From NCBI GenBank assembly GCA_964616985.1, contig CAZTVF010000090.1:1-21555 (forward strand): a stretch of 21,555 nucleotides of DNA. The letters are read 5' to 3'. Of this stretch, positions 1 through 6,871 are shown one piece after another. The stretch comes from CAZTVF01 sp964616985 (lineage in GTDB: Bacteria; Planctomycetota; Phycisphaerae; SM23-33). The number at the start of each line of letters is the position of its first letter. Within the stretch, counting starts at the first letter, position 1. The translations under genes and the position numbers were made by a program. The notes beneath the pieces were generated by a model. It did not search any database and was not told where the DNA came from. It worked only from the letters and a program-made list of their open reading frames with translations.

Positions 1-158
1 TGCGCCTTGTCCGAGACGGCCTGCTCGATGGAATACCGCTGGGCGTTTTCACGCGGCTTCGGGCCCGGCGGCGGGGCCTGCGGGGGCCTGTCCTGGGCCA
101 TCGCCACACACGCACACAGCAGGACGGACATCGAAAGCATCCGCGTCTTCATCTTCAT
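1..158 (-). CDS. Partial exported protein of unknown family (5' end only)
   Basis: This is the beginning of a minus-strand gene cut by the left edge of the window; about 52 codons are visible. The ATG at 158-156 follows an AAAGGA ribosome-binding site about 8 nt upstream. The first 20 or so residues form a short basic start (MKMKTR), a hydrophobic stretch and an AMA-Q cleavage-like site, so the protein is probably exported. The stretch after cleavage is rich in proline and glutamine, followed by a YSIEQAVSDKA segment. It lies 31 nt downstream of the DUF1566 gene on the same strand, which suggests one transcript. I do not assign a family. Export and the start codon are well supported; the function is unknown. 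Confidence 0.7.
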   Translation of the reverse strand, partial: MKMKTRMLSMSVLLCACVAMAQDRPPQAPPPGPKPRENAQRYSIEQAVSDKA

Positions 159-189
159 GATCTCATTCCTTTGTTTGCGCCCAGTGGCC

Positions 190-1572
190 CTATGTCCTCG
201 GCCTGAACCCGCCATCTTTGCCGGGCGGTGGCGGCGGGCGCATGCCGGGCGTCTCGGGCAGCGGCTTGAGGTCCGGCGCCGTGAGTTGGGCGGCATTGGG
301 GTCCAGGCTGCGGACCGGCCGCACGTAGTTCAGAATCCGTATCGCGTCGCCTTGCGGCCCGCGCCCCTGCGGAAAGGCGGCCGGGTCGCCGGACTTGGGG
401 TCGCTTCGCTGGGCGCCCGCGCCGTGGACGTCCCGCCATGCGCCGCCCATGCACCCCAAGGCCCGGCCGAAGGCGATGTAGACCGCCGCCCTCCCGCTGG
501 TGCTGTGTGTGGTCGAGGTCCAGTAGTACGGGAAGTCGGCGGCCTTCGCCTCGTTGGTGATCGGCGTGCAGGTGAAGACGGCGTCGATGGCCGCGGAATG
601 GGTCATGTCGGGGCTGCGGGTGTAGTCGACAATGCTGTGGAGTTCCTTGGCGTTGGGCAGCCGCCAATCGCTGTGGCCCAGGAACTTCTCCTGGTTCCTG
701 GCCTGCACCCACGCCAGCGCGTCCTGCCAACTCATGCCCTTCCTGCTATCCTCCTTGGACCACATCAGGCCGCTGGCGCGGTCGGTGATGGTCTTGTTTT
801 TGTTGTCGACGAAGTCGTTCGTGCCATATCGCGTGTTTGCCCGGACGCACAGGACGAAGAAGGTTTTCTCCCCTCCGTCGGGCGTCGACAGGTCATACCC
901 CTTGATCCTGCCATCGGCGAAATTGACGCCGAAGACCTTGTCCGAGCCCCGCACACCCTTGTTGCCGTACACCGTGCTCGACACCCATTGCGAATCGATA
1001 ATCCGCTCGCCGTGGTCCGTCTGCCCGTAGGCGAACTTGAAGACCTTGGCGTCAATGAAAGGCCGCAGCCCCGACGTGTCCGTGCCGGCGGGACTGGGAT
1101 CGGTGCCGCGAAAATCGATCAGCGAGTACAACTGCTTGATCGTCGGCAGTCGCCAGTCCGTGTACCCGCCGAAGCGCGCCGCGTTGAGCTTGGCCGGGAT
1201 CGCCTTCGCCTGGGCGAAGGTCATCTTGTCCTTCCATGTCACTGCCCCGTCGCCATCGATGTCGGGACTGCGCTGCCAGGTCAGGCCGGTGTTCCTATCC
1301 TCCACGCACAGTCCGTCGCCGCTGACGGCGTAGCTCGGCGGGTTCCACGTGTAATGCGCGTCCTGACCGAAGAAAGGCTCCCCCGGCTTGGGCGCCTTCA
1401 GAAGTTGGCCCTTGTCGCTGAAGACGCTCACCTGCCCGGTGTCGACGACGCGGTACGGCATCGTCGGCTGCGTCACCGCCCGGGCCGGCGTGTTGGTCTG
1501 GCTGAGGCAGGGCGCCATCGCAGCGACGATGCATGCAGCGGCGGCCACAATCGAAATGCAGGCGCGGTTCAT
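190..1572 (-). CDS. Secreted DUF1566 (Lcl C-terminal-like) tandem-repeat protein
   Basis: A 460-residue protein with an N-terminal signal peptide (about residues 1-25, cleavage after a C-L-S-Q region). It carries two DUF1566 units. The first, about residues 85-245, has GLTWQRS, GGYTDWRLPTIKQL and a VSSTVY segment; the second, about residues 262-425, has GLMWSKED, GHSDWRLPNAKEL and YYWTSTT. The TDWRLP/SDWRLP motif followed by an aromatic 'W(T/V)SST' block and a terminal 'VRPVR' is the family hallmark. A DIDGDGAVTW stretch between residues 100 and 115 resembles a calcium-binding loop. The C-terminus is proline-rich. An AAAGGA ribosome-binding site precedes the ATG at 1572. DUF1566 proteins are extracellular, but no enzymatic role is established. 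It is followed after 31 nt by another exported protein, so the pair probably acts outside the cytoplasm. Confidence 0.88.
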   Translation of the reverse strand: MNRACISIVAAAACIVAAMAPCLSQTNTPARAVTQPTMPYRVVDTGQVSVFSDKGQLLKAPKPGEPFFGQDAHYTWNPPSYAVSGDGLCVEDRNTGLTWQRSPDIDGDGAVTWKDKMTFAQAKAIPAKLNAARFGGYTDWRLPTIKQLYSLIDFRGTDPSPAGTDTSGLRPFIDAKVFKFAYGQTDHGERIIDSQWVSSTVYGNKGVRGSDKVFGVNFADGRIKGYDLSTPDGGEKTFFVLCVRANTRYGTNDFVDNKNKTITDRASGLMWSKEDSRKGMSWQDALAWVQARNQEKFLGHSDWRLPNAKELHSIVDYTRSPDMTHSAAIDAVFTCTPITNEAKAADFPYYWTSTTHSTSGRAAVYIAFGRALGCMGGAWRDVHGAGAQRSDPKSGDPAAFPQGRGPQGDAIRILNYVRPVRSLDPNAAQLTAPDLKPLPETPGMRPPPPPGKDGGFRPRT

Positions 1573-1782
1573 GGAAGTTCCTTTGCGATACGGGCGAGGT
1601 TATGCGGATGGCATAGAGCGCATTGCTGCCTGCAGCATCTTCGGGGGCCTGCGCCCTGCGCATCGGCGTGGCACGAGGTCCTCAAGGAGCAGAACGCATC
1701 TCTGCTGGTGATATTGCTGCATGTGTTGAAATGACGGGAGAAGGCTACGTGCCAGAGTTTGGCTGCCGGAGGCAGGCGCACA

Positions 1783-1810
1783 CGGATGGGTGGCGGCCTG
1801 GGAAGGCCGC
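1783..1810. repeat. GGGA-loop palindromic repeat, copy 1
   Basis: A 7-bp perfect stem (GCGGCCT 1793-1799 with AGGCCGC 1804-1810) closes a GGGA loop, a GNRA-type tetraloop if transcribed. The 28 nt from 1783 to 1810 match 3420-3447 at all but one position. Both copies lie between genes, so this looks like a dispersed REP-like family rather than a terminator belonging to one gene. Confidence 0.65.
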
Positions 1811-1852
1811 GCCGAAGGCGTGCTGTGAGAGAGCCACCTCGTCTGCATGCGT

Positions 1853-1881
1853 TTGCATGTCGGACCGATTGCCACTATAAG
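1853..1881 (+). promoter_or_regulatory. Sigma70-like promoter of the CorC-like gene
   Basis: TTGCAT (1853-1858), a 17-bp spacer and TATAAG (1876-1881). The -10 box matches the consensus at five of six positions; the -35 only at TTG. The expected transcription start, about 1887-1889, falls on the gene's ATG at 1889, implying a leaderless mRNA. One TGCATG copy (1854-1859) overlaps the -35 box. Confidence 0.4.
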
Positions 1882-1888
1882 ATAAGCC

Positions 1889-3205
1889 ATGGGAACGACG
1901 GAACTCCTTGTCATTATTGCGATGTTGCTGTTGAACAGCCTCTTCGCGGCTTACGAACTGGCACTGGCGTCGGTAAGCCTCGGCCGGCTCAAGCTTCTTG
2001 CGGAACAGAAGAGGCGCGGGGCGGCGATGGCTCTGGTCATGAAAGCCCGCATGGAGGCAAGCCTGGCCGTGGTGCAAATCGGCATCACGCTGGTCGGTGC
2101 GATTGCGGCGGCCACCGGCGGCGCGGGGGCCGAGAAGTATATTTCGCCAACTCTTCAGGTATGGCTTGGGATTTCGTCAGACTGGGCGGACCTGTTGTCC
2201 ATCGCCCTGGTGGTGCTGCCGCTGGCGGCCTTCACCATTATCATCGGCGAGCTTGTGCCCAAGACGCTTGCCATCCGGCACAGCGAATGGGTCTGCCTGA
2301 AACTCAGCACGCTTATGCGGGCGTTTACGATGCTCGTGTACCCGGTCATGCTCGGCTTTGAGTGGGCGACCAAGGTTCTTGTCCGGCTTTTCGAGCGGCA
2401 ACTGCCTGACGATGCAGGTTCATCCTATGACATTGGCTTGGCCGAGCTGCGAGCGCAAGCCCGTGCCCTGCGCACCAGCCGCATCATCGGGGCGGAGCAG
2501 GAACGCATCATCCTTGGGGCGAGCACCCTGACTCGGGCGAAGGTGCGGGACATCCTGGTCCCGCCGCAAGACATCGTGATGCTCAACGCAGACGGGGATA
2601 TGACGGAACACTTTGTGGTGGTTCACCTGGAAGGCTATAGCCGCTTTCCGGTGACGGAGAAGCCCGGCGATGCGGACCGCATCATCGGCTATGTGAACCT
2701 CAAGGAACTGATCTTCGTAGCCAAGACTCACCCCGACAATCCCTCCCTGCGGCAGATTACCCGCCCCCTGCCGCCCGTCTCCCCCGAGATGCCCATCGGC
2801 CAGGCCTTCAGCATGATGATGCGAGAGCACGTGCACATGGCCATCGTGAAGGCGCCGGCCGGTGTCGTTGAGGGCATCATCACGCTCGAGGACATCCGCG
2901 AGGAGATCGTCGGCGACATCCAGGACGAATTCTACCGCCTGCCCCGCCAGGTGGTGCCCTCCGGCCAGTATTGGGTCGTCGGTGGCGGAGCGACGCTTGG
3001 GCAGCTCCGCGATGTCCTTGGCAGCCAGGCCCTGGGAGGAGACGCCGGACAAGCCACCGCGCTGGCGGACTGGCTGGAGACCCACGCGCCCCAGCCCCTC
3101 AAAGGTGGCGATACCGTGGCGATTGACGGCTACAGAATTCTGATCCGCAAGATGCGTCGGCGGAGAGTTCTGGAAGCACTTGTTTCGCGGCAAGTTGCCG
3201 AGTGA
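1889..3205 (+). CDS. CorC/HlyC-family membrane protein (DUF21/CNNM, CBS pair)
   Basis: A 438-residue inner-membrane protein with the standard order of the family. The DUF21/CNNM transmembrane domain has helices at about residues 4-26, 58-76, 100-120 and 140-168 and the conserved GELVPKTLA motif at 120-128. A paired CBS module follows, about residues 215-275 and 285-345, with an 'IITLEDIREEIVGDI' signature in the second. A CorC_HlyC transporter-associated domain at about 355-432 ends the protein. Family members are tied to divalent cation (Mg2+, Co2+) homeostasis, with the CBS pair binding adenine nucleotides; the substrate cannot be read from the sequence. The ATG at 1889 has no good Shine-Dalgarno sequence but sits about 7 nt after a TATAAG box, so translation may be leaderless. 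The gene stands alone between two copies of the same palindromic repeat. Confidence 0.9.
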   Translation: MGTTELLVIIAMLLLNSLFAAYELALASVSLGRLKLLAEQKRRGAAMALVMKARMEASLAVVQIGITLVGAIAAATGGAGAEKYISPTLQVWLGISSDWADLLSIALVVLPLAAFTIIIGELVPKTLAIRHSEWVCLKLSTLMRAFTMLVYPVMLGFEWATKVLVRLFERQLPDDAGSSYDIGLAELRAQARALRTSRIIGAEQERIILGASTLTRAKVRDILVPPQDIVMLNADGDMTEHFVVVHLEGYSRFPVTEKPGDADRIIGYVNLKELIFVAKTHPDNPSLRQITRPLPPVSPEMPIGQAFSMMMREHVHMAIVKAPAGVVEGIITLEDIREEIVGDIQDEFYRLPRQVVPSGQYWVVGGGATLGQLRDVLGSQALGGDAGQATALADWLETHAPQPLKGGDTVAIDGYRILIRKMRRRRVLEALVSRQVAE

Positions 3206-3375
3206 GCTTGCTGTTCGAGGCGACCCACGAGGCGGCCAGGACTCGCACCATCTTCTTGCAGTAGGCCATTCGGCCCGCTTCATTTCCATGTCATCTTGAA
3301 GCCCGGGTGCCGGAACCCCTTGGCAATGGCATTTTCTGCACAACTATACCGCGCCGATACGAAAGGATCGCACCC

Positions 3376-3408
3376 GCGCCGGCATGCTCGGCCGAGCCAT
3401 GCCGGCGC
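3376..3408. repeat. 33-nt near-perfect palindrome
   Basis: Arms of 11 bp, GCGCCGGCATG (3376-3386) and CATGCCGGCGC (3398-3408), flank an inner CTCGG/CCGAG palindrome with one unpaired C. As DNA it is a dyad; as RNA it is a long, very stable hairpin. It lacks a T-tract, so it is not a classical intrinsic terminator. Confidence 0.7.
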
Positions 3409-3419
3409 ATCAGACGTCT

Positions 3420-3451
3420 CGGATTGGTGGCGGCCTGGGAAGGCCGCCACC
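3420..3451. repeat. GGGA-loop palindromic repeat, copy 2
   Basis: Stem arms of 11 bp (3426-3436 and 3441-3451) with a GGGA loop at 3437-3440. It shares 27 of 28 positions with the copy at 1783-1810 and has a more complete right arm. The two copies bracket the CorC-like gene. Confidence 0.7.
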
Positions 3452-3514
3452 CCAGATCGAGCGATGACGAGACCGATCGCCGTTGGCAGATGTCGGCGGC
3501 GGGTGCGGCGGAAC

Positions 3515-3670
3515 TCAATCGTGCTTCTTTTCCTGGATCTTGATTTCCTTGTTCGGCGTCTCGACCTTGAGCTTGTCTTCGCGTTTTTCCTCGTTCTGGC
3601 AGCCGGCGATGTAGGTGGTGCTTCCCATGAAGACCAGCAGCAGGACGATCGACAGAGCTTTCTTGAACAT
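3515..3670 (-). CDS. Small lipoprotein (51 residues)
   Basis: A short minus-strand gene. Its ATG at 3670-3668 is preceded by AAGGGAAG, a good ribosome-binding site, and it ends in TGA at 3517-3515. The product starts with a basic MFKK, has a hydrophobic core (about residues 6-20) and an I-A-G-C lipobox that puts the acylated cysteine at residue 24. The mature part is only 27 residues, highly charged (QNEEKREDKLKVE...) and rich in lysine and glutamate. It is therefore probably a membrane-anchored envelope lipoprotein, comparable in build to small lipoproteins that most annotation pipelines drop. A promoter-like TTGAAA/TAGCAT pair lies about 65-100 nt upstream. No function is assigned. The match of ribosome-binding site, signal and lipobox makes the gene itself likely to be real. 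Confidence 0.78.
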   Translation of the reverse strand: MFKKALSIVLLLVFMGSTTYIAGCQNEEKREDKLKVETPNKEIKIQEKKHD

Positions 3671-3740
3671 GTTTCTTCCCTTTTTGCGAGGACCCCCGGC
3701 CGCTGCCCGCCGGCGGCGAGCGAAGTCGGCCGTTTGATAA

Positions 3741-3770
3741 ATGCTAGGCGGCGGATGGATGCCATTTCAA
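3741..3770 (-). promoter_or_regulatory. Sigma70-like promoter of the small lipoprotein gene
   Basis: Read on the minus strand: TTGAAA (3770-3765), an 18-bp spacer and TAGCAT (3746-3741). The -35 matches the consensus at five of six positions and the -10 at four of six. It would give a 5' leader of about 65 nt before the ATG at 3670. Confidence 0.4.
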
Positions 3771-3771
3771 A

Positions 3772-3845
3772 CGGGGCTTTGGGCCCCGCCTGTGGCCGGC
3801 CTCACCGCGGACGGTTGTGTCTATGGGCAAAAACCCCTACTAGAC
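3772..3845. promoter_or_regulatory. Two stem-loops upstream of the kinase operon
   Basis: The first is CGGGGC (3772-3777) paired with GCCCCG (3783-3788). The second is an outer GTCTA (3819-3823) with TAGAC (3841-3845) enclosing a GGG/CCC pair around an A-rich loop. I recognise no known riboswitch. They lie upstream of the weak kinase promoter, so they may be regulator-binding dyads rather than leader RNA. Confidence 0.3.
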
Positions 3846-3863
3846 GATGAGTAACGCCCCCGA

Positions 3864-3891
3864 TTGGCTTACTTTGAAAAACCGTTATCCT
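3864..3891 (+). promoter_or_regulatory. Weak sigma70-like promoter upstream of the kinase operon
   Basis: TTGGCT (3864-3869), a 16-bp spacer and TATCCT (3886-3891). Matches to consensus are modest, three or four of six at each box. It is the best candidate I see for transcription of the short ORF and the signalling block. Confidence 0.25.
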
Positions 3892-3971
3892 ATTCCGGTC
3901 TTGCAGCTTGCTTCGTTTCGGTCGAGTGCGATGGCGAACTGCGCGATCCGTAAAGAAGAGGACGATTAATT

Positions 3972-4031
3972 ATGTCGACCCGCAGCGATAGTCGCCAGGC
4001 AACGAGCATCCCACACGAGGTGCGGCCATGA
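3972..4031 (+). CDS. Possible 19-codon upstream ORF coupled to the kinase
   Basis: An ATG at 3972 follows AGAGGA with about 8-9 nt spacing. The frame runs 19 codons to a TGA (4029-4031) that overlaps the kinase ATG (4028-4030) in the ATGA arrangement typical of translational coupling. The peptide is polar and matches nothing I know. It may be a leader peptide controlling ribosome delivery to the kinase, or a chance frame; the kinase also has its own GAGGTG ribosome-binding site. Confidence 0.35.
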   Translation: MSTRSDSRQATSIPHEVRP

Positions 4032-6418
4032 CAAAAGGCATGCCCACGTGCGCGCCCACCTTCGATGCAAAGACCCACGCGAGTGAGCGGCCTGCGAGCC
4101 TCGTTCGCATCCACGTCCCGCTCATGCTGGCCCTCGTCCTCGCGGCCTGGGCAGCGCCCCTGCCCGCGGCGACAACCACGTCGCCGGCGGCGCCCGTGCT
4201 CTCGGGCTGCGAGTACGACTACTCGCCCTTCTGCATCGTGAAGGAGGACAAGCAGGCGGATGGATTCGCGGTGGCCCTGCTGCGGGCGTCACTCAAGGCG
4301 ATGGGACGCGATGTCTCGTTCAAGACCGCCGAGTGGGCCGAGATCAAACAGGACCTGGCCGAGGGGCGGCTGCAGGCTTTGCCCATGGTGGCCCGCTCGC
4401 CCGAGCGGGAAGATGTGTTCGACTTCACGTTCCCCTACCTGACGATGCATGGCACGATCGTCGTCCGCGAAGGCGAAGCGGGCATCAACGGCGCGGCCGA
4501 CCTCAAGGGCAAGCGCGTGGCGGTGCTGGCGGAGGATATCGCCCACGAGTACCTGCGGCGTGCGAATCTGGGGGCGGAGATCATCGCGCTTCCATCGTTC
4601 GCGGTGGCGATGCGCGAACTCTCGCAGGGCAAGCACGACGCGGTGGTGATCCAGAAGCTCCTGGCCCTGCAGATCATGAAGGCCGAGGGGCTCAAGAACC
4701 TCCGCATCGTGGGCCCGCCCCTGACGGGCTACACGCAGACCTTCTGCTTCGCCGTGCGTAAAGGCGACAAGGAACTCCTGGGCCTGCTCAACGAGGGCCT
4801 GTCCATTGTGATGGCCGACGGCACGTTCCGCCGCCTGCACTCGGAGTGGTTCGCCTCGCTGGAATCCATCGGCCGCACGCGAAGCCGCATCGTCGTCGGC
4901 GGCGACAGCGAGTACCCGCCCTACGAGTACCTCGACCACAACGGCCAGCCGGCGGGCTACAACGTGGACCTGACGCGGGCGATCGCCAAGCAGATGGGGC
5001 TGTCGGTGGACATACGCCTGGCGCGCTGGAACAAGGTTCGCGAGGGCCTGGCCCGCGGCGAGATCGACATCGTGCACGGCATGTTCTACTCGCCCGAGCG
5101 GGACCACGAATTCGCCTTCTCGCCGCCTCACTCCGTCGTTCAGTACATCATCGCCACGCGAAAGGGTTCGCCGCCGCCGGCGGACATGGCCGCCCTGGCG
5201 GGCAAGTCCATCGTGGTCGAGGCGGGCGACATCATGCACGACATGGCCCGCAAGCAGGGCTATGAAGAGCAACTGGTCCTGGTGGACACGCAGGAGCACG
5301 CCCTTCGCCTGCTGGCCGAGGGCAAGCATGACTGCGCCCTGGTGGCCAAGGTGCCGGCGCTGTACTGGATTCAGAAGAACGGCTGGGACAACGTGCAGCT
5401 GTCGCCGCAGGCGGTGCTGTCGCCGGAATACTGCTATGCCACGCCGGAGGGAAAGGACTCGCTGCTGTCGGAGTTCGCCGAAGGCCTGGCCGCCGTGAAG
5501 AGAACGGGCGAATACCGTGCCATCCAGACGCGCTGGCTGGGCCCCTACGAGGCCTCGCACATGGATTTCTGGACCATCGCCACGTACGGCCTGTATGGGG
5601 CCGTCCCCATCGGGGTGCTGCTGGCGGGGTCGCTGCTGTGGTCGCAGTCCCTCAAGAAGCTGGTCCGTCGGCGCACGGCCGAGCTTCAGGCCGAGACCGA
5701 ATTGAGCCGGCGGACGGCGGAGGAACTCCTCCGTTCCAACCACGAGTTGGAGCAGTTCGCCTACATCGCCAGTCATGATCTCCAGGAACCGCTGCGGCAG
5801 GTGCAGGCGTTTGCAGAACTGCTGCAGTCTCGCCACGCCGACAAGCTCGAGGGCAAGGCCGCCCAGTACATGCAGTTTGTGCATGACGGGGCGTCGCGGA
5901 TGAGCGACCTGGTCCGCGGGCTGCTGGATTATTCTCGCGCGGGGGCGAGAGAGGCCCGCGAGCGGGTTTCGTGCGAGGCGGCCCTGGCGTCGGCCCTGGC
6001 CAACCTGCAGGCGAGCATCGCCGAATCGAGCGCGAGCGTGACCCATGACGCACTTCCGACGGTGACGGCCGATCCCATGCAGCTGACACAGCTGTTCCAG
6101 AACCTCGTGGGCAACGGGATCAAGTTCCGCCGCCCGGGCGTGCCGCCGGCGATCCACGTCGGCTGCCGGCGGCAGGGCAAGCACTGGTTATTCTCGGTGA
6201 AGGACAACGGAATCGGCATCGACGCCGAGCACCGCGAGAAGGTCTTCCTGATCTTCCAGCGGCTTCACACGCGGGACAAGTATCCCGGCACCGGCATCGG
6301 CCTGGCCATCTGCAAGAAGATCGTTGAACAGCACGGGGGCAGGATATGGATTGAGTCGCAGCCCGGTGAGGGCTCGTCGTTCTGCTTCACTTTGCCCCAA
6401 GGCGGTACTACACAATGA
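4028..6418 (+). CDS. Sensor histidine kinase with two periplasmic SBP domains (BvgS-like sensor)
   Basis: A 796-residue hybrid of a solute sensor and a kinase. A hydrophobic export segment at about residues 30-48 precedes two tandem family-3 solute-binding (Venus flytrap) domains at about 57-275 and 288-508; both show the 'YxPFxxxxxxxxDGFxVDL' style opening and the 'H/R-W' closing region. A transmembrane helix at about 514-538 is followed by a short coiled coil. A HisKA domain has the phosphoacceptor His583 in the motif SHDLQEPLR. The HATPase_c domain has an N box near 691, DNGIGID at 726 and GTGIGLAI near 755. BvgS-type kinases also use two flytrap domains, but here PAS, receiver and Hpt parts are missing. 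The start at 4028 has a GAGGTG ribosome-binding site. The stop overlaps the response regulator's ATG. The ligand is unknown. Confidence 0.92.
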   Translation: MTKGMPTCAPTFDAKTHASERPASLVRIHVPLMLALVLAAWAAPLPAATTTSPAAPVLSGCEYDYSPFCIVKEDKQADGFAVALLRASLKAMGRDVSFKTAEWAEIKQDLAEGRLQALPMVARSPEREDVFDFTFPYLTMHGTIVVREGEAGINGAADLKGKRVAVLAEDIAHEYLRRANLGAEIIALPSFAVAMRELSQGKHDAVVIQKLLALQIMKAEGLKNLRIVGPPLTGYTQTFCFAVRKGDKELLGLLNEGLSIVMADGTFRRLHSEWFASLESIGRTRSRIVVGGDSEYPPYEYLDHNGQPAGYNVDLTRAIAKQMGLSVDIRLARWNKVREGLARGEIDIVHGMFYSPERDHEFAFSPPHSVVQYIIATRKGSPPPADMAALAGKSIVVEAGDIMHDMARKQGYEEQLVLVDTQEHALRLLAEGKHDCALVAKVPALYWIQKNGWDNVQLSPQAVLSPEYCYATPEGKDSLLSEFAEGLAAVKRTGEYRAIQTRWLGPYEASHMDFWTIATYGLYGAVPIGVLLAGSLLWSQSLKKLVRRRTAELQAETELSRRTAEELLRSNHELEQFAYIASHDLQEPLRQVQAFAELLQSRHADKLEGKAAQYMQFVHDGASRMSDLVRGLLDYSRAGAREARERVSCEAALASALANLQASIAESSASVTHDALPTVTADPMQLTQLFQNLVGNGIKFRRPGVPPAIHVGCRRQGKHWLFSVKDNGIGIDAEHREKVFLIFQRLHTRDKYPGTGIGLAICKKIVEQHGGRIWIESQPGEGSSFCFTLPQGGTTQ

Positions 6419-6852
6419 ACGCGGCAGCTGTACAAGAGATCGTTATGCTCGTCGTCGAGGACAACCCCGCCGACGTGGTGTTCCTGGAAGAGGCCATCGA
6501 AGCCAGCCAGTCTCCCACAAAACTGCACGTGGTCGGCGATGGCGGCGAAGCGATGAAGTTTCTGCGACGGCAGGGAAAGTACGGCAAGGCCCCGCGGCCG
6601 GACATGGTCGTGCTCGACCTGAACCTGCCGATCCTGACGGGCGAGGAAGTGCTGCGGCTGATGGCGGCCGACGCGCACCTGCAGTCGATCCCGGTGGCGG
6701 TCCTGACAACCTCCACCTCCGAACGATCGATCTGCCGCCTCTACACGCCGGGGCGGTGCAGGCACTTTATCAAGACGTCGGACTTCGAGGATTTCCAGGG
6801 AATCGTCGCCGAAATCGAGAACCTCGCCCGGTCCTCGAGCGAAACAGACTGA
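6415..6852 (+). CDS. Single-domain response regulator, Rcp1-like
   Basis: A 145-residue receiver with no output domain. The acidic pair E15/D16 (VVEDNPAD), phosphoacceptor D68 (VVLDLNLP), the threonine/serine site in VLTTSTS and conserved K120 are all present. The VEDNPAD start and the LDLNLP block are typical of the Rcp1 type that partners phytochrome-like kinases. The usual K-P after the conserved lysine is K-T here. It overlaps the upstream kinase by 4 nt (ATGA) and precedes the second kinase by 19 nt, so all three are probably co-transcribed. With no DNA-binding or enzymatic domain, it probably passes phosphate on to a phosphotransfer protein or acts by protein contact. Confidence 0.92.
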   Translation: MNAAAVQEIVMLVVEDNPADVVFLEEAIEASQSPTKLHVVGDGGEAMKFLRRQGKYGKAPRPDMVVLDLNLPILTGEEVLRLMAADAHLQSIPVAVLTTSTSERSICRLYTPGRCRHFIKTSDFEDFQGIVAEIENLARSSSETD

Positions 6853-6871
6853 GGCCCTTGCCGCAACTTCT

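Larger units (their letters stand above)
1573..1888. other. Divergent intergenic region with palindrome, TGCATG pair and promoter
   Basis: This 316-nt spacer separates the minus-strand DUF1566 gene from the plus-strand CorC-like gene. It holds a GC-rich hairpin (1793-1810), two TGCATG hexamers 10 bp apart (1844-1849 and 1854-1859) and a sigma70-like promoter (1853-1881) pointing right. I see no convincing promoter for the DUF1566 gene and no ORF with a good ribosome-binding site. Confidence 0.5.
3206..3514. other. Gene-free spacer with two large palindromes
   Basis: This 309-nt region follows the CorC-like gene and faces the 3' end of the small lipoprotein gene. It contains a near-perfect 33-nt palindrome (3376-3408) and, after an AGACGTCT palindrome, the second copy of the GGGA-loop repeat (3420-3451). 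No reading frame here shows codon structure or a ribosome-binding site I would trust. Confidence 0.55.
3671..4027. other. Divergent intergenic region with stem-loops, promoters and a short ORF
   Basis: This 357-nt spacer lies between the minus-strand lipoprotein and the plus-strand kinase. It carries a minus-strand promoter candidate (3741-3770), a CGGGGC/GCCCCG stem-loop (3772-3788), a nested GTCTA/TAGAC dyad (3819-3845), a weak plus-strand promoter (3864-3891) and a 19-codon ORF (3972-4031) that overlaps the kinase start. Confidence 0.5.

Noticed and set aside
7..1734. 575-codon plus-strand ORF across the left end
   Set aside because: It is antisense to the DUF1566 gene, which has a signal peptide, family motifs and a ribosome-binding site. 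The plus frame is arginine/proline-rich without recognisable motifs, as expected of a high-GC shadow.
3291..3518. 75-codon minus-strand ORF in the repeat region
   Set aside because: It reads through both palindromes; its PSQAAT peptide is produced by the repeat itself and recurs in the shadow frame at the other repeat copy.
3862..3880. Sigma54 promoter upstream of the kinase
   Set aside because: TTGGC and TTG are present, but the distance between the GG and the second TTG is 2 nt too short for a -24/-12 element.
4289..6184. 631-codon minus-strand ORF under the first kinase
   Set aside because: Entirely antisense to a kinase with full motifs; composition rich in R, H and Q and no domain. Long open antisense frames are common at this GC content.
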